A stretch of DNA of 64,000 bases from assembly GCA_007570785.1 (NCBI GenBank), contig ML662442.1:33961909-34025908 (forward strand). The letters run 5' to 3'. Below are positions 21,856 through 32,007 of the stretch, piece by piece. The position numbers were made by a program, and so were the translations under genes. Each line of letters begins with the position of its first letter. The stretch's first letter is position 1. The notes under the pieces are model-generated. The model was not told the origin of the DNA. It was given only the letters and a program-made list of their open reading frames with translations, and did no database searches. This stretch comes from Antilocapra americana (taxonomy: Eukaryota; Chordata; Mammalia; Artiodactyla; Antilocapridae).

Positions 21856-22966
21856 CTTTTTTCTTTCACTCACTCTTACTACCTTTATTCCCTGTTTTTT
21901 ATTTTGTGGAGGTGACTTACAGACTTTTTTTTTTTTTTTGGTATGTGTGTGATTAAAAAGTCCTACCATGTGTCTCTTTTCAGTGTAATCTAAATTATAT
22001 CATCTTTGGAAAACAGTTTGTTTCAGTCTATTTCTCTAGACTTGATATCCTAACATAACCATTATATTTCCACATTCCTTTTCATTTTGTTAATCCCATG
22101 ATTTGTTATATTTTTCTTGGTTTTTCATGGAGTTTTCACTGGGTCATGTTTATTGTGTTGCTGGGCATGTTTATTTATTCAGAAAATCTTACAACTTTGT
22201 GGTATAATTCTGAATATAATCTGATTACAGATATTTTAGGCTTTGTTTTGTTGAAAAGGATTTCTTATTTACATTCACTAACGTATATTAGTTAGGATCA
22301 TCCACAATTCAAGAATAAGAATATCTAGACAGGCTAGAGGGAGCTGCTCAGAACTTTGCTGTTCGAGGGGCAAAGGGAGGTGAGGAATGGGCAAAGAGGG
22401 TGATGTAAAATGTCAGTGTCAGGGTTTAGTAAAAGAAATGTCAGGGGGTCTCAGATAACATTTTTGCAATTGGTTTTATTTTTTTAAGGATTTATGCTGT
22501 AAGTTTATTTATAAATGTCTAGGATGCTGAGTTCAAGAGTTTGATCGTTTTTTCAAAGGGATTGCACCTCTTAAAACGCTCTTCATATCTGCCTCGTGGA
22601 TTATTTTTTAAGCAGTTGGTGTCTTGCTATTAACATAAAGAAAGGTGCAGCAAATCTAGACCCAAAGTATAAAGTCATCATAGCTGGTAACCTCCAGTTG
22701 TTTTCCACTGAAAATGGTATATTCTTCCCTGGAGCCTCCTCGTTGTGCCTCCTACAGAGCACAGAGGTTGTGAACCTCTAGATGCTCTGTCCCAAAATAA
22801 CCAGTTGGAAGTTCTGCGAAAGGCACAGAAGCTGAAGGTGGAAGCACACCAAGCACTCCTCTCCTCAAGGCTTTGTTCCCCTGTGTTGCAGTTGGTTTTA
22901 AAAAACTTAACCAAACTACTCTTTACTTCCTGGGTCATCTTTAGGGATTCTGAGTCTTAAAGGATT
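21856..22966. other. Unassigned non-coding sequence
   Basis: No nameable repeat. Overlapping open frames on both strands around 22678-22960 (up to 86 codons) lack any domain I recognise. Confidence 0.5.
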
Positions 22967-23170
22967 TGCTTGGTCCCAGTGGCTCAGTCAGTAAAGAATC
23001 TGCCTGCTTTGCAGAAGACCTGGGTTAGATCCCTGGGTCAGGAAGATCCCCTAGAGAAGGGAATGGCAACCAATCCAGTGTTCTTGCATGGAGAACTCCA
23101 TGGACAGAGGAGCCTGGTGGGCTGCAGTCTGTGGGTTGCAAAGAGTTGAGCACAACTGAGCAACGAACAC
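22967..23170 (+). mobile_element. Bov-tA SINE
   Basis: Sense copy: 'cagtggctcagtcagtaaag', 'agacctgggttagatccctg', 'gaagatcccctagagaaggg', 'aggagcctggtgggctgcag', ending 'cacaactgagcaacgaac'. Confidence 0.95.
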
Positions 23171-23349
23171 TAACACACTTGGTTTCATTAGTTGAATAAC
23201 TTTTTTCAAGTACGATGATAACTGCTCACAAATACAGTGTTTTAAAGTCTGAGAGGTCTTTTGAGCATAGGAATAATTATTCCTTGAACAAGTCACTGAA
23301 GAGAAGTTTCTAGAAATTTCTGTAGCTATGGCAACCATTTTAGGCAAAG

Positions 23350-23554
23350 GCATCAGTTATCTTTTTCTACATAACAAACCACTGTAAAATCCACTTGTTT
23401 AAGAAAACAACATTTATTCCTTCTCCTGTTTTGGTGGGCTGGCCTGATTAAGGTTGAGAGGTTGAGGATGGCCTCACTCATGTGGTGGGAACTCATCTGG
23501 ATGATGTGGGATGAGGCCTTTCTCCACGTGGCATCATCCAGCAGGCTAACAGGT
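23350..23554 (-). mobile_element. MaLR-like LTR fragment (old MLT1 type)
   Basis: Antisense landmarks 'acataacaaaccactgtaaa', 'aacaacatttattccttctc', 'gatggcctcactcatgtggt' and 'gaggcctttctccacgtggc' are those of old MLT1 (I/J/K-like) LTRs. The BovB at 23555 cuts it off. Family assignment moderately sure. Confidence 0.6.
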
Positions 23555-23971
23555 CTCAGTTCAGTTCAGTTCAGTCCAGCCACTCAGTAGTGTCCGACTC
23601 TTTGTGACCCCATGAACCACAGCACGCCAGGCCTCCCTGTCCATTACCAACTGCCGGAGTCCACCCAAACCCATGTCCATTGAGTCTGTGATGCCATCCA
23701 GCCATCTCATCCTCTGTCGTCCTCTTCTCCTCCTGCCCTCAATCTTTTCCAGCATCAGGGTCTTTTCAAATGAGTCAGCTTTTGCATCAGGTGGCCAAAG
23801 TACTGGAGTTTCAGCTTCAGTATCAGTCCTTCCAATGAATATTCAGGACTGATTTCCTTTAGGATGGACTGGTTGGATCTCCTTGCAGTCCAAGGGATCT
23901 CAAGAGTCTTCTCCAACACCACAGTTCAAAGCATCAATTCTTCAGTGCTCAGCTTTCTTTATAGTCCAACT
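23555..23971 (-). mobile_element. BovB LINE, 3' 0.4 kb (ART2A-like)
   Basis: Antisense BovB 3' end: repeated 'ttcagttcagttcag', then 'agcacgccaggcctccctgt', 'catctcatcctctgtcgtcc', 'caagggatctcaagagtctt', and it stops at 'tttatagtccaact'. This length is also that of ART2A-type derivatives of BovB. 23561-23755 reads as an open frame on the minus strand but is only the BovB C-terminus ([20 protein letters not shown]). Confidence 0.95.
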
Positions 23972-25069
23972 ATAAATAGTTGTATAGCCCTAGAGACAAG
24001 CAGGTTCCCAAAGATTTTTAAGTGAGAGATCAACATTCCTTAAGCCTGTACTTTCACACAGTATAATACCTTACATACTTGATGGGAGGTTCAGATGAGG
24101 TAATATAGGTAAAAATCATTTATAAATGCTTAAAAGCTATAGAAACATGGGCTATTAATATGAACTTGCCTTAAGGAAATACCATTAAGAGGAGCCAACA
24201 TAATTATTTTAAATTCTTAATTACTGGATTTACACAAATTCAAGGACTTTTGGAACTGCTCTCTGCATCTTTCCTATTCCTTTAGGCTCACTGACAAGAA
24301 ATATCCCAGGTCTGGGAATAATCATAATTGCTTGTGACTGTACAGAGCTAGGCACTTAGTCTAGCAGTGAAATTTTATGGTTAACTTCTCTTCCCCATCA
24401 CTGGGCCTCACCCCCCAAAAGAATGGAGGGGGCCTGCAGAATCTCCTCAGGGGTCTGTTTGAGAGGCAATTAACATTCCTACCTGACCACTCTTCCCTTC
24501 ACACTGCGCAGTGCTTAGACCTGTCCTCACCCTTGGTCTGGATTCTTTTAGTGAGTCCTAATTATATTCATGGCCTGGCTTTCAGGCTAAAGTGAGCTTT
24601 ATAGCTAATTTATGGGCTATTTTCAAAGAAATTTCATAGTGTTTTACAGGGACTTTATTTACTTTCAGAAGACTTCATCAAGGTATTCATTATAAGGAAC
24701 CATATAGGTTTGCTTTTCTACTCTTTGCCTTCACACTGCAGCCTCTACAGGAAATTACCATGCAGGCAGAGGCTTCACGCAGAGAAAAGATGTCTCCCTA
24801 TTCAGTGGAAGTAATTTCTGTCTTATGTGTATCTTTGACTGTCATAACATTCTCAGTCATGAACTTCACTCCCTTGATTAATATTTATAACCTCCTCTTT
24901 AGGCACCTGTAATGTCAGTGCCTGTGGGGGTGGGAAGCTTAGTACATGGCGGGTGGAAGAGTTGATACAGTTAATAGTTAAAGAGACCGGGGTTGTCAGA
25001 AGGTCCCACTGTCAAAGGAAGCCCTGGGACTAGTTCCGGCTGCTCTAAATATTCCTAATCGGAGGTGGC
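23972..25069. other. Unassigned sequence
   Basis: No nameable repeat over 1.1 kb. Includes a somewhat G/C-richer part (24900-25060, 'gtggcgggtggaag'-like). No coding evidence. Confidence 0.5.
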
Positions 25070-25235
25070 ATGACCCACTGGACTCTTGGGCAGGAGATCC
25101 CAGCCCTTTGCTGCTATGTGTGCTTGCTGCTGGTTTGCTCTGTGACTTTGGGCAATTCCCTTATGTTTGAGACCTTTATTTCTGCAACTGTAACATGAGA
25201 AGTATCTAGATGGGGCTTATTCTCAATAGGACAAA
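25070..25235 (+). mobile_element. MIR3 SINE
   Basis: 'gctctgtgactttgggcaat', 'tcccttatgtttgagacctt', 'atttctgcaactgtaacatg' and 'agaagtatctagatgg' match MIR3 ('tgtgaccttgggcaagtcacttaacc...cagtttcctcatctgtaaaatg...ggactagatga'). Confidence 0.65.
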
Positions 25236-25575
25236 TGATGTATCTGTGTAGCTGCTCTCAAAGCCTCCTGCTCTCAGAAAGGTTAAGGCTAGAGTGTTTT
25301 CCTCCCCTTGGAGTGAAGAGATTTCCTGGAGCATTGTAGAATTAGAGGCACTGGAAAGACATGTCTGTATCTATATCACTCCATGGGCTCTCAGATACTG
25401 CCCACTTCTGGAATGACATAGCTGTGTCACACACCTCTAATAGATCAGGATGCAAGATCTGGGCAAACTTAAGGATTAAGGAAACACAAGGGGCTGGAAT
25501 GTCTATTGGATTGATAACTGCTCATGAGTCATTTACGTAAACTTTTCTAATCTTTGTTATTGACATAGCGGGTAA

Positions 25576-25944
25576 TATTCCCAGGTGACGCAGTGGTAAA
25601 GAAAGTAAGTGAAAGTGAAGTTGCTCAGTCGTGTCCGACTCTGTGACCCCATGGACTGTAGCCTGCACCAGGCTTCTCCATCGATGGGATTTTCCAGGCA
25701 AGAGTACCGGAGTGGGTTGCCATTTCCTTCTCCAGGGGATCTTCCCGACCCAGGGATCAAACCCAGGTCTGCAGCCTGGCAGGCAGACACTTTGCCCTCT
25801 GAGCCACCTGCCTGCTAATGTAGGAGATGCAGGCTTGATCTCTAGGTTGGAAAGATCTCCTGGAAGATCTTCCTGAATCTTGGCGGGCTGTTAAGTCCAT
25901 GGAGGCGCAAAGAGTTGGATACTACTTAGTGACTAAACAACAGC
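25576..25944 (+). mobile_element. Older Bov-tA, interrupted
   Basis: Head 'attcccaggtgacgcagtgg taaagaa' (25576-25603) resumes at 25811 ('cctgctaatgtaggagatgc', 'aggcttgatctctaggttgg') and ends 'gactaaacaacagcaa'. The body carries a large internal deletion. A second Bov-tA in the opposite orientation lies inside it. Confidence 0.8.
25604..25810 (-). mobile_element. Bov-tA nested in an older Bov-tA
   Basis: Antisense copy: 'agtgaaagtgaagttgctca', 'gtgtccgactctgtgacccc', 'gaccccatggactgtagcct', 'gatcttcccgacccagggat', ending 'ctgagccacc'. Better preserved than its host and missing the last bases of the head. No clear target-site duplication, so the exact border is approximate. Confidence 0.9.
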
Positions 25945-26379
25945 AATTTGATAAATCACCTGGTTTTATTTTCATTATTCATTAGTTAATTCATGGTTAC
26001 TCAGTTAGCACATATTCTTGGAGAAACCAGTATGTCTGAGACACCATAGAATGCAATCCTAATTTAGGGGTTCAGGTCTAATGCTCCATGAATTATTTTT
26101 CTGATACTCTTAGTTGCAGATAATCTTCCTTTGCTCTGGTTTTCTGCTTTCTAACTTTAGTATATAGTACTTACCATGTAATGATACATATTAATGTTAT
26201 TGTTGTACATGTTTCTTTCCCATACATAATTCTTATATATAATTAAACACCTAAACTGCCTAGTACATCCTCTTATACTTCATAGATAAATATGTAATGG
26301 GAGACATAGAAAAACAGCAATAGTATAAAACAATGTATGATGTTCTTTGGGGATATGGTGCTACATGTAATATTAATAA
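25945..26379. other. AT-rich unassigned sequence
   Basis: No gene or nameable repeat. The 25236-25575 gap before the SINE pair is also unassigned. Confidence 0.5.
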
Positions 26380-26840
26380 GTGCTCAGGGAATTGAGAGAA
26401 GGTGAATTGATGAGCAGAGAAAGATAGTTGGAAGAAGTTAAGGTGGTAACAGTCAGAGATGGGGTGAAGGCAGTCCAAGTAGAGGAAAGGCATCAACAAC
26501 TGACCCATGTTTGGAAACCACACATCTTTAGGGAGTCAGGGGACGTGATAGACAGTAGCCCCTAGAGGACAGGGCATCGCAGTTGCCAAGCTCAGGCAGT
26601 TGGAGTCGTCTGAGAGCAAAGGCTGCTACTCAGATATTTTTAAGCAAGTGATCTTTTCTTTTTGAGAAGATCGGAGAGGTGTTTTAGAAAGATTCCTCAG
26701 GTAGTGGTATCCAAGGTAGTGAGACAACCTGGAACCAGGGGGAATTAGACGAATTAGTTATGAGTGCAGGAGTGCGTGAGAGTATGTGAGCACCTGGGCA
26801 CAGATGTAAAGGCATGAGGCAATGAGACTAGAGCAGAAGA
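26380..26840 (-). mobile_element. Possible L2 LINE fragment
   Basis: 'ttagaaagattcctcaggta', 'gtggtatccaaggtagtgag', 'ggagtgcgtgagagtatgtg' and 'cacagatgtaaaggcatgag' resemble antisense L2 ('gaaagatcactctggc...ggagacc...gtgagagatgatga'). Diverged; low certainty. Confidence 0.4.
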
Positions 26841-27109
26841 GTGGACTCCACACAGCATGAAGCAGGGATCAGCAGGACAATTGTGATCGAGAATAAGGAA
26901 AAGGGTGCAATAAAAGCTAACTACAAAGTCTTGTGTTTGAAAACAGTCATACCGTTTATAAAAATTTATAAAAATCAGAAAGTAATTTTAGAGGGAAAAT
27001 GATGCATTTAACGTTAGACATTTCAGCTTGAGAAATGCATTAGACTGTGTGGATACAGAGATCATGGGAGTTAAGCAGCTTGTTCAAAGCTCAGGACTGG
27101 AGCTTAGGA

Positions 27110-27250
27110 GGGAGGTCAAGGGTTAGGAAGTAAATGTAGATGGAATAGAGTTGTCTAGCTACTTGTCTTGTTATAAGCTCCCTGATGGCAGGACCAAGTC
27201 CTGCTTGCTTTTGGTGTCTACCTGGCACATAGTAAGCATTTTGTGAATCA
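27110..27250 (+). mobile_element. L2 LINE 3' end
   Basis: 'ttgttataagctccctgatg gcaggaccaagtcc', 'tgtctacctggcacatagta' and 'agcattttgtgaat' match the L2 3' terminus ('tgtaagctccttgagggcaggg...cctggcacatagtaggtgctcaataaat'). The preceding 26841-27109 is unassigned. Confidence 0.7.
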
Positions 27251-28184
27251 TTTTTCTTGAAAGCTACATAATCATAGGGAACTCTGTGCTCCCAGTGACT
27301 GTGATTGAGGTACAAAGAAAGCACTTAAATGTGAAATGCACAGAGCAGTGAAATACTCAGGAAACAGTCTCAGTCTTTTCTGTCTCCTGGGAAATATTTT
27401 AATAGTGCAGGTTACCAAATTAAAATTTATATTTGATTTAAGTATAAAATAACTTGAAAGGCTTTAAGTCAGCTACAGTTTGAATCCCTCAGTTAATTAG
27501 TATTTTGTACTTGCCGACTTCTCAGGTTCCTTAAAATTCTCAGAAATCTATGTTTCTCTAAGTAAGATGGAGGAAAAAAAAAACTGGCTTAGATAAATCT
27601 ACTAATCCTTGAAATGTTGAGAGTCCGTTACAGCAAACGTCTGCCTCCCCCCCCACCCCCACCATGTTTCCTCATTAGTTCATCCAGCACTGAGAAATAA
27701 TTGCTGAGCCTTGAGAAAGGGCACTTTTGGGTTCAGCTTCTGTAGCTTCTTAACCTGCTTCTCCCCTCCCAGCCTAGGAGAGCTCAAGCCATGCATCTCT
27801 CCAAGTGTGGAGGGAAGAAGTCAGCTCCCCCAGCTCCATCAGTTCTCAGAGGTGCTGGACTGATGCCTGGTCGCCCCTGGAGAATTGTGCGGCTGCCAGT
27901 GCAGCTGCGTTCCTAGTTACATGGTGACCAAGAAAAGTCCTTTTCTGTGCACTGATTCCTTAGCCCGCAGACACTGAGGCACCAGGATGTTGTGGGGATT
28001 GGGAGGCCCTCTCCCCTATAAATACGTCCTCCTCAGAGTTGCCCCTCCTTGTGCTAGTCCAGCCTCCAGTGTACACCGTAGCCCAGCAAAGAGACAGCAG
28101 CTGTCTTTTCTCTCTTCAAGAGAGAGACACTCACCCCGGCTGAAGTGCAGAGAAAGGAAGGAGGATAGGGTAGTAGAGAAGGGC
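27251..28184. other. Repeat-poor block with GC-richer core
   Basis: No nameable repeat. 27630-28180 is G/C-richer than its surroundings, with a C-rich run at 27648-27662. A TATA-box-like tataaata lies at 28017-28024. No recognisable exon follows; the 112-codon frame 27987-28325 runs into a MIR3 and has no known domain. Confidence 0.45.
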
Positions 28185-28355
28185 CTTCTTTTGGTGACAG
28201 AGCCTTCAGTGGCAGAGCCCTGGGTTAGGACACAGAGGAGGTCTACTCCTTCTGGCTGTGAGATACTTGACAAGTCACTCTACCACTCTATCTCCATTTC
28301 CTCTTCACAAAATGAGCAATGCTAACTAGATGATCTCTAAAGCCTATTTCCTCTC
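28185..28355 (+). mobile_element. MIR3 SINE
   Basis: 'agccctgggttaggacacag', 'agatacttgacaagtcactc', 'ctccatttcctcttcacaaa atgagcaat' and 'actagatgatctctaaagcc' follow MIR3 closely, including the diagnostic 'ggactagatgatctctaaggtcc' part. Confidence 0.75.
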
Positions 28356-30844
28356 CTTAGTTTTTAAAAACTTTATGGGATGAAAGAAGATAAGCATTCC
28401 AAGTTAGTCTTGTCGTAATCCCACTGGGATACTGGGCAATGCCTATTCCACAGATAAACACTTCTTTATGCTTTCTAAAGTACTTTGGGCAGAAGCGTGT
28501 AAGGACAAAGTTGAGTTCAGAGGATGAAATTGATCCTGATGATTGTATTAAATTCAGGGAACTACAGCCTTGAAGTAGTGTTCATAAACTGGCCAGAACT
28601 TGAGTTCTGGGGAGGTAACCACTTCCAGGCTGAATTTTTGATTTATACTGGCCTTGAACAAGCAAGGGCTCCCAGCATGAAGGACTGTGATACAGCAAGG
28701 AGGTAAACTGGCTTTGGATTAAACTGCTTCATCTAGCTTTGCTTCTGGTTGTTAGGGGGTGTGCTGTCAGTTACCACTGAGGGAGCAGTGGGGTCTGTGT
28801 GGATACTTGGCAAGGGATGGTATCCATAGGGTCATGCGTGTTGTTTGTGCTCAAATTCCATAATATCTCCAGGCAGTTTAATTCTGTGGTAGAACCAACT
28901 TGAATAATTAAACAAAGTGAAGATTTGACAACACTGTACTTGTGGTACAACACAGCTGTGATTCTGTGAGCTCAGCCGAGAGAAGGAGTTGGGGGCATCT
29001 GTCATAGCAAAAGCATGCTTTGTAACAAGCAATGATTTAGCAGACATCCAAAGTCCTACAGAACAGAGGCTACAAAGAATATGGTCTCTCAAGAGTGAAA
29101 GGGTTGTGGTATCTGTTTGGGGAATGTTAAAGGGATAGTTGATGATGTTTGCTAGGTCACCAGCATCTTTTGAAATGAAACTGTGCCAGAAGAGAATCAA
29201 TACACCTTCCTTTCCTTTTATAAACACTTTTACAGACTTGTTTATAGATGATCAGTAAGTAAACTGCTGCAGGGAGGAAAGATCACTCTTTGAAACAACT
29301 GAAAGTTTGATACCTTTTTTGTGTATCTGTGATAATCCTAAAGATAGGAAAGACTACAGACTATTACATGTAGCAGAAGTTTGTACCTATGAAACGATTT
29401 CTTCCCTGCTGCCTTTTCTTGTTGGGTAAGGCTTTTTAAAAATAAAAAGTTTCTTAAGAAGTAACTGATTTTTCTGATGCTTGACCATGAGATTGCTATC
29501 CCCAAAGGATTCTCTTTTATCTTATCCTGAATGTGATGGCTCTTGGTGTTCCCAGAGAGTACAGGGGATGCTTCCCAATAGGTGTTTGCTCCCCAGCTAC
29601 ATTCATTCCTATAGAAGCCATTTGTACAAGTGAGAACTGGAGCATGTTAAGCATCAGAATAATTCTACTGCTTGGTGTTTCCACAGAGCAGAAATGATCT
29701 TGGAGTTTAATGTTTAATACCTTTGAACTGTGGGGTTCAGTTTCATAAATAGATCAGCATATGAGTCTAAAAAGCAGTCATGTTATTTGCATATTTTGAC
29801 TTCAAAAATCTCCAAGAATAATTTACTGTCATACTTTTGTTTTGTAATTAACATAACTGCAATGACAATTTTTTCAAAAAATCAATTTACGTCAGAATTC
29901 AACTTTTTCTCACTTTTAACATGGGCAGTGCATGTAGTCTGAGATCACAATAAAATGAAATGACATATTTCAGATTTTATGGAAGATGTGTGAAAACAAA
30001 TATTAAGTATTGATTTTTAAAAAGCTCTCCAAAGTCTTTCTTTTTATCTGGGCTGTCATGGCATTGATTTTTTCCTCCTTCCGTTTCTATTTGTTTTTCC
30101 CTTCTTGACTCCCTGACTCCTCTTTTGGAGACATTCCCCTGTCTATGGAATGAGGTTCCGGTGCGAGTCCACATTCTGTTCCTTGCACAGCTTCTTTACT
30201 GTGTAGTATCACCCTCCTGGTTTGGTGGCTGCAGCACCATCCAAACATCTGTCTGTCTCTCCAGTTCCTCCTCCATCAGACTTCCTGCCTCCCTGCTGCA
30301 TAACAGCTGCCTGACAGGCTATATAGTCCAAGTTGTTTTCCACAGAAAGTTCTTCACTTTACTCAGTTCCTGTAGTTGGCTGCCCTCCTTAAAATGCTTA
30401 GCTGTTCTCACTCAGTGGATCCAGAACTCTGGCCTTTTTGTGTCCCTGACAGCACCCTCCCATTCTTAGTTCTCTCACACCTAGATATTTTTATTTGGTC
30501 TCGTGGTCTGAGCTTTCTCAACTTTGATTGCTGCAAAATGTTTCAGAACAAAAATTTCTTTTCTCTCTATTATAGTTGCAGCCCACCTTGTTTCAAAATC
30601 TTTCATCAGATGTTTCTCATCTTTACCTTGATCTTTGATTTATCCATACATAATTTTTAGGGCAAGGCTCCCAGATTCCCACTACTTAAATATCTTCATT
30701 GTGCTGCTTGTACCTTTTTTCTAAAACCTTGCCTACTGTTGGACACATTCCTTCCACAGGCTTACTTCCAAATGTGTTAAACATCTTTTCCTCTGTTCCG
30801 GAATGTACTCCTTCCTTCTCTTTGCCAAACCAACACCAGTCTGG
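28356..30844. other. Long repeat-poor block, possible old L2 at its end
   Basis: 28356-30120 has no repeat I can name. Its longest frame (28832-29227, minus, 131 codons) has no family or splice context that I recognise. 30130-30720 is pyrimidine-rich with L2-like phrases ('ctccatcagacttcctgcct', 'catctttaccttgatctttg') and may be a degraded L2. I assign no function. Confidence 0.4.
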
Positions 30845-31080
30845 GTAGTGGTTTGGACCCTGGCTGCTGGGACCAAATTGCCTGGGCTCCGATTCAAGCT
30901 CTGCCATTTACTAGCTGACCCATGTTGCAGAGGACGCTTACTCTCTTTCAGCTCCTGTTTCTTCATATATAACATGGGGATAATAACAACAGGCCTTACT
31001 TAATAAGGCTGCTGTGAGGAGTTTATGCACATGAAGTGCTTAGAATGGGTCTTAACAGGGTGAGCACTGCTTACGTGTTC
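30845..31080 (+). mobile_element. MIR SINE, full length
   Basis: 'gtagtggtttggaccctggc', 'ctccgattcaagctctgcca tttactagctgac', 'catatataacatggggataa', 'gaggagtttatgcacatgaa' and 'gtgcttagaatgggtcttaa': a clear sense MIR across its full length. Confidence 0.88.
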
Positions 31081-31094
31081 ACTCTTATCATTCA

Positions 31095-31245
31095 CCCGCA
31101 TTCAGTGTTTCACTGCACTTTGTAGTCTAAGGTTGCATATGTCTCCCTAATCCATTTTGTTTTCATCCTCTGAGGATCGAACGTGAGATTCTGTACGTCA
31201 GAGTGGCTCAACAAATATTTGTTGAAATAATCTAGACAGTGTTGG
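31095..31245 (+). mobile_element. Possible L2 3' end
   Basis: Ends 'gtggctcaacaaatatttgt tgaa', as L2 3' ends do. The upstream part is weak. Confidence 0.4.
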
Positions 31246-31334
31246 GATACAGCTGAATTCCTTGGATTTGGAACTTGACTTTTAGTTGTCTGAGAACGGA
31301 ACAGTCATATGTCACTGTCATGTAATATGACATA

Positions 31335-31444
31335 TTGTGTACATTTAATCTTTTCTTCGATTTTCAAAAATATATAAATATATATGTAAATATATACATT
31401 AATTGTATACATATGGTGGTGGTGGTTTAGTTGCTAAGTTGTCC
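31335..31444. repeat. Left arm of ~100-bp inverted repeat
   Basis: Reads 'attttcaaaaatatataaat', 'gtaaatatatacattaattg', 'tatacatatggtggtggtgg' and 'tttagttgctaag'. It is the reverse complement, at roughly 90% identity, of 31903-32007. The last ~30 bases are the antisense terminus of a Bov-tA; the first ~80 are A/T-rich flank that is not part of any SINE. Confidence 0.85.
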
Positions 31445-31722
31445 CTGTGAGAGGGTCTGATGTGTGGTAAACGCTCAAAATATATTGTTTCAAATGTTTG
31501 AATAAATAAATGAATGAAGTGAATTGTCAGATTTCTCCAGATTTAACTTAGGAACCTCTTAGGTCACAATGAAATAATGCATTTTTAAGCTAAAAATAAT
31601 TTTTATTATTAGTAATAATAGTATATTTAACATAGACATTATATATATAATTATATATATAATATGCATATGTACAAAATGTAGTATATGTGATTAAGTA
31701 TATATATTATAAAACTATATCT
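31445..31722 (+). mobile_element. L2 3' tail and AT-rich spacer
   Basis: 31455-31520 ('gtctgatgtgtggtaaacgc', 'ttgaataaataaatgaatga') is an L2 3' terminus. 31600-31720 is TA-rich, with palindromic 'tatatatataattatatata' at about 31641. This forms the spacer between the inverted arms. Confidence 0.55.
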
Positions 31723-31930
31723 AGGGCTTCCCTGGTGGCTCAGTCTGTAAAAAATCAGCCTGCAATGCAGGAGTCCCAAGTTTGATCCCTGAGTCAGGAA
31801 GATCCCGAGGAGAAGGAAATGACTACCTGCTCCAGTATTCTTGCCTGGGAAATCCCATAGACACTGGAGCCTGGCGGGCTACAGTCGATGGGGTTGCAGA
31901 GTTGGACTAAGCAACTAAACCACCACCACC
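31723..31930 (+). mobile_element. Bov-tA SINE
   Basis: Complete sense copy: 'gggcttccctggtggctcag', 'cccaagtttgatccctgagt', 'cctggcgggctacagtcgat', ending 'aagcaactaaaccaccacca'. Its last ~28 bases together with the adjoining flank recur in inverted orientation at 31335-31444. Confidence 0.96.
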
Positions 31931-32007
31931 ATATGTATATAATTTATGTATATATTTACATATATGTATTTATATATTTTTGAAAATTGAAAAAAAGATT
32001 ACACAAT
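31903..32007. repeat. Right arm of ~100-bp inverted repeat
   Basis: Holds the 3' end of the Bov-tA plus 'atatgtatataatttatgta', 'tatatttacatatatgtatt', 'ttgaaaattgaaaaaaagat', 'tacacaat'. It pairs with the left arm. The shared 'attgtgta' at the outer edge shows the homology extends past the A/T-rich tract. Confidence 0.85.

Noticed and set aside
27987..28325. 112-codon plus-strand frame downstream of GC-rich DNA
   Set aside because: Its last third lies in a MIR3 SINE and an overlapping frame exists on the other strand; treated as chance despite the TATA-like motif.
28832..29227. 131-codon minus-strand open frame in repeat-poor DNA
   Set aside because: Longest frame outside repeats, but it has no family I recognise, no signal of splice sites or codon bias, and a length not unexpected by chance in 64 kb.
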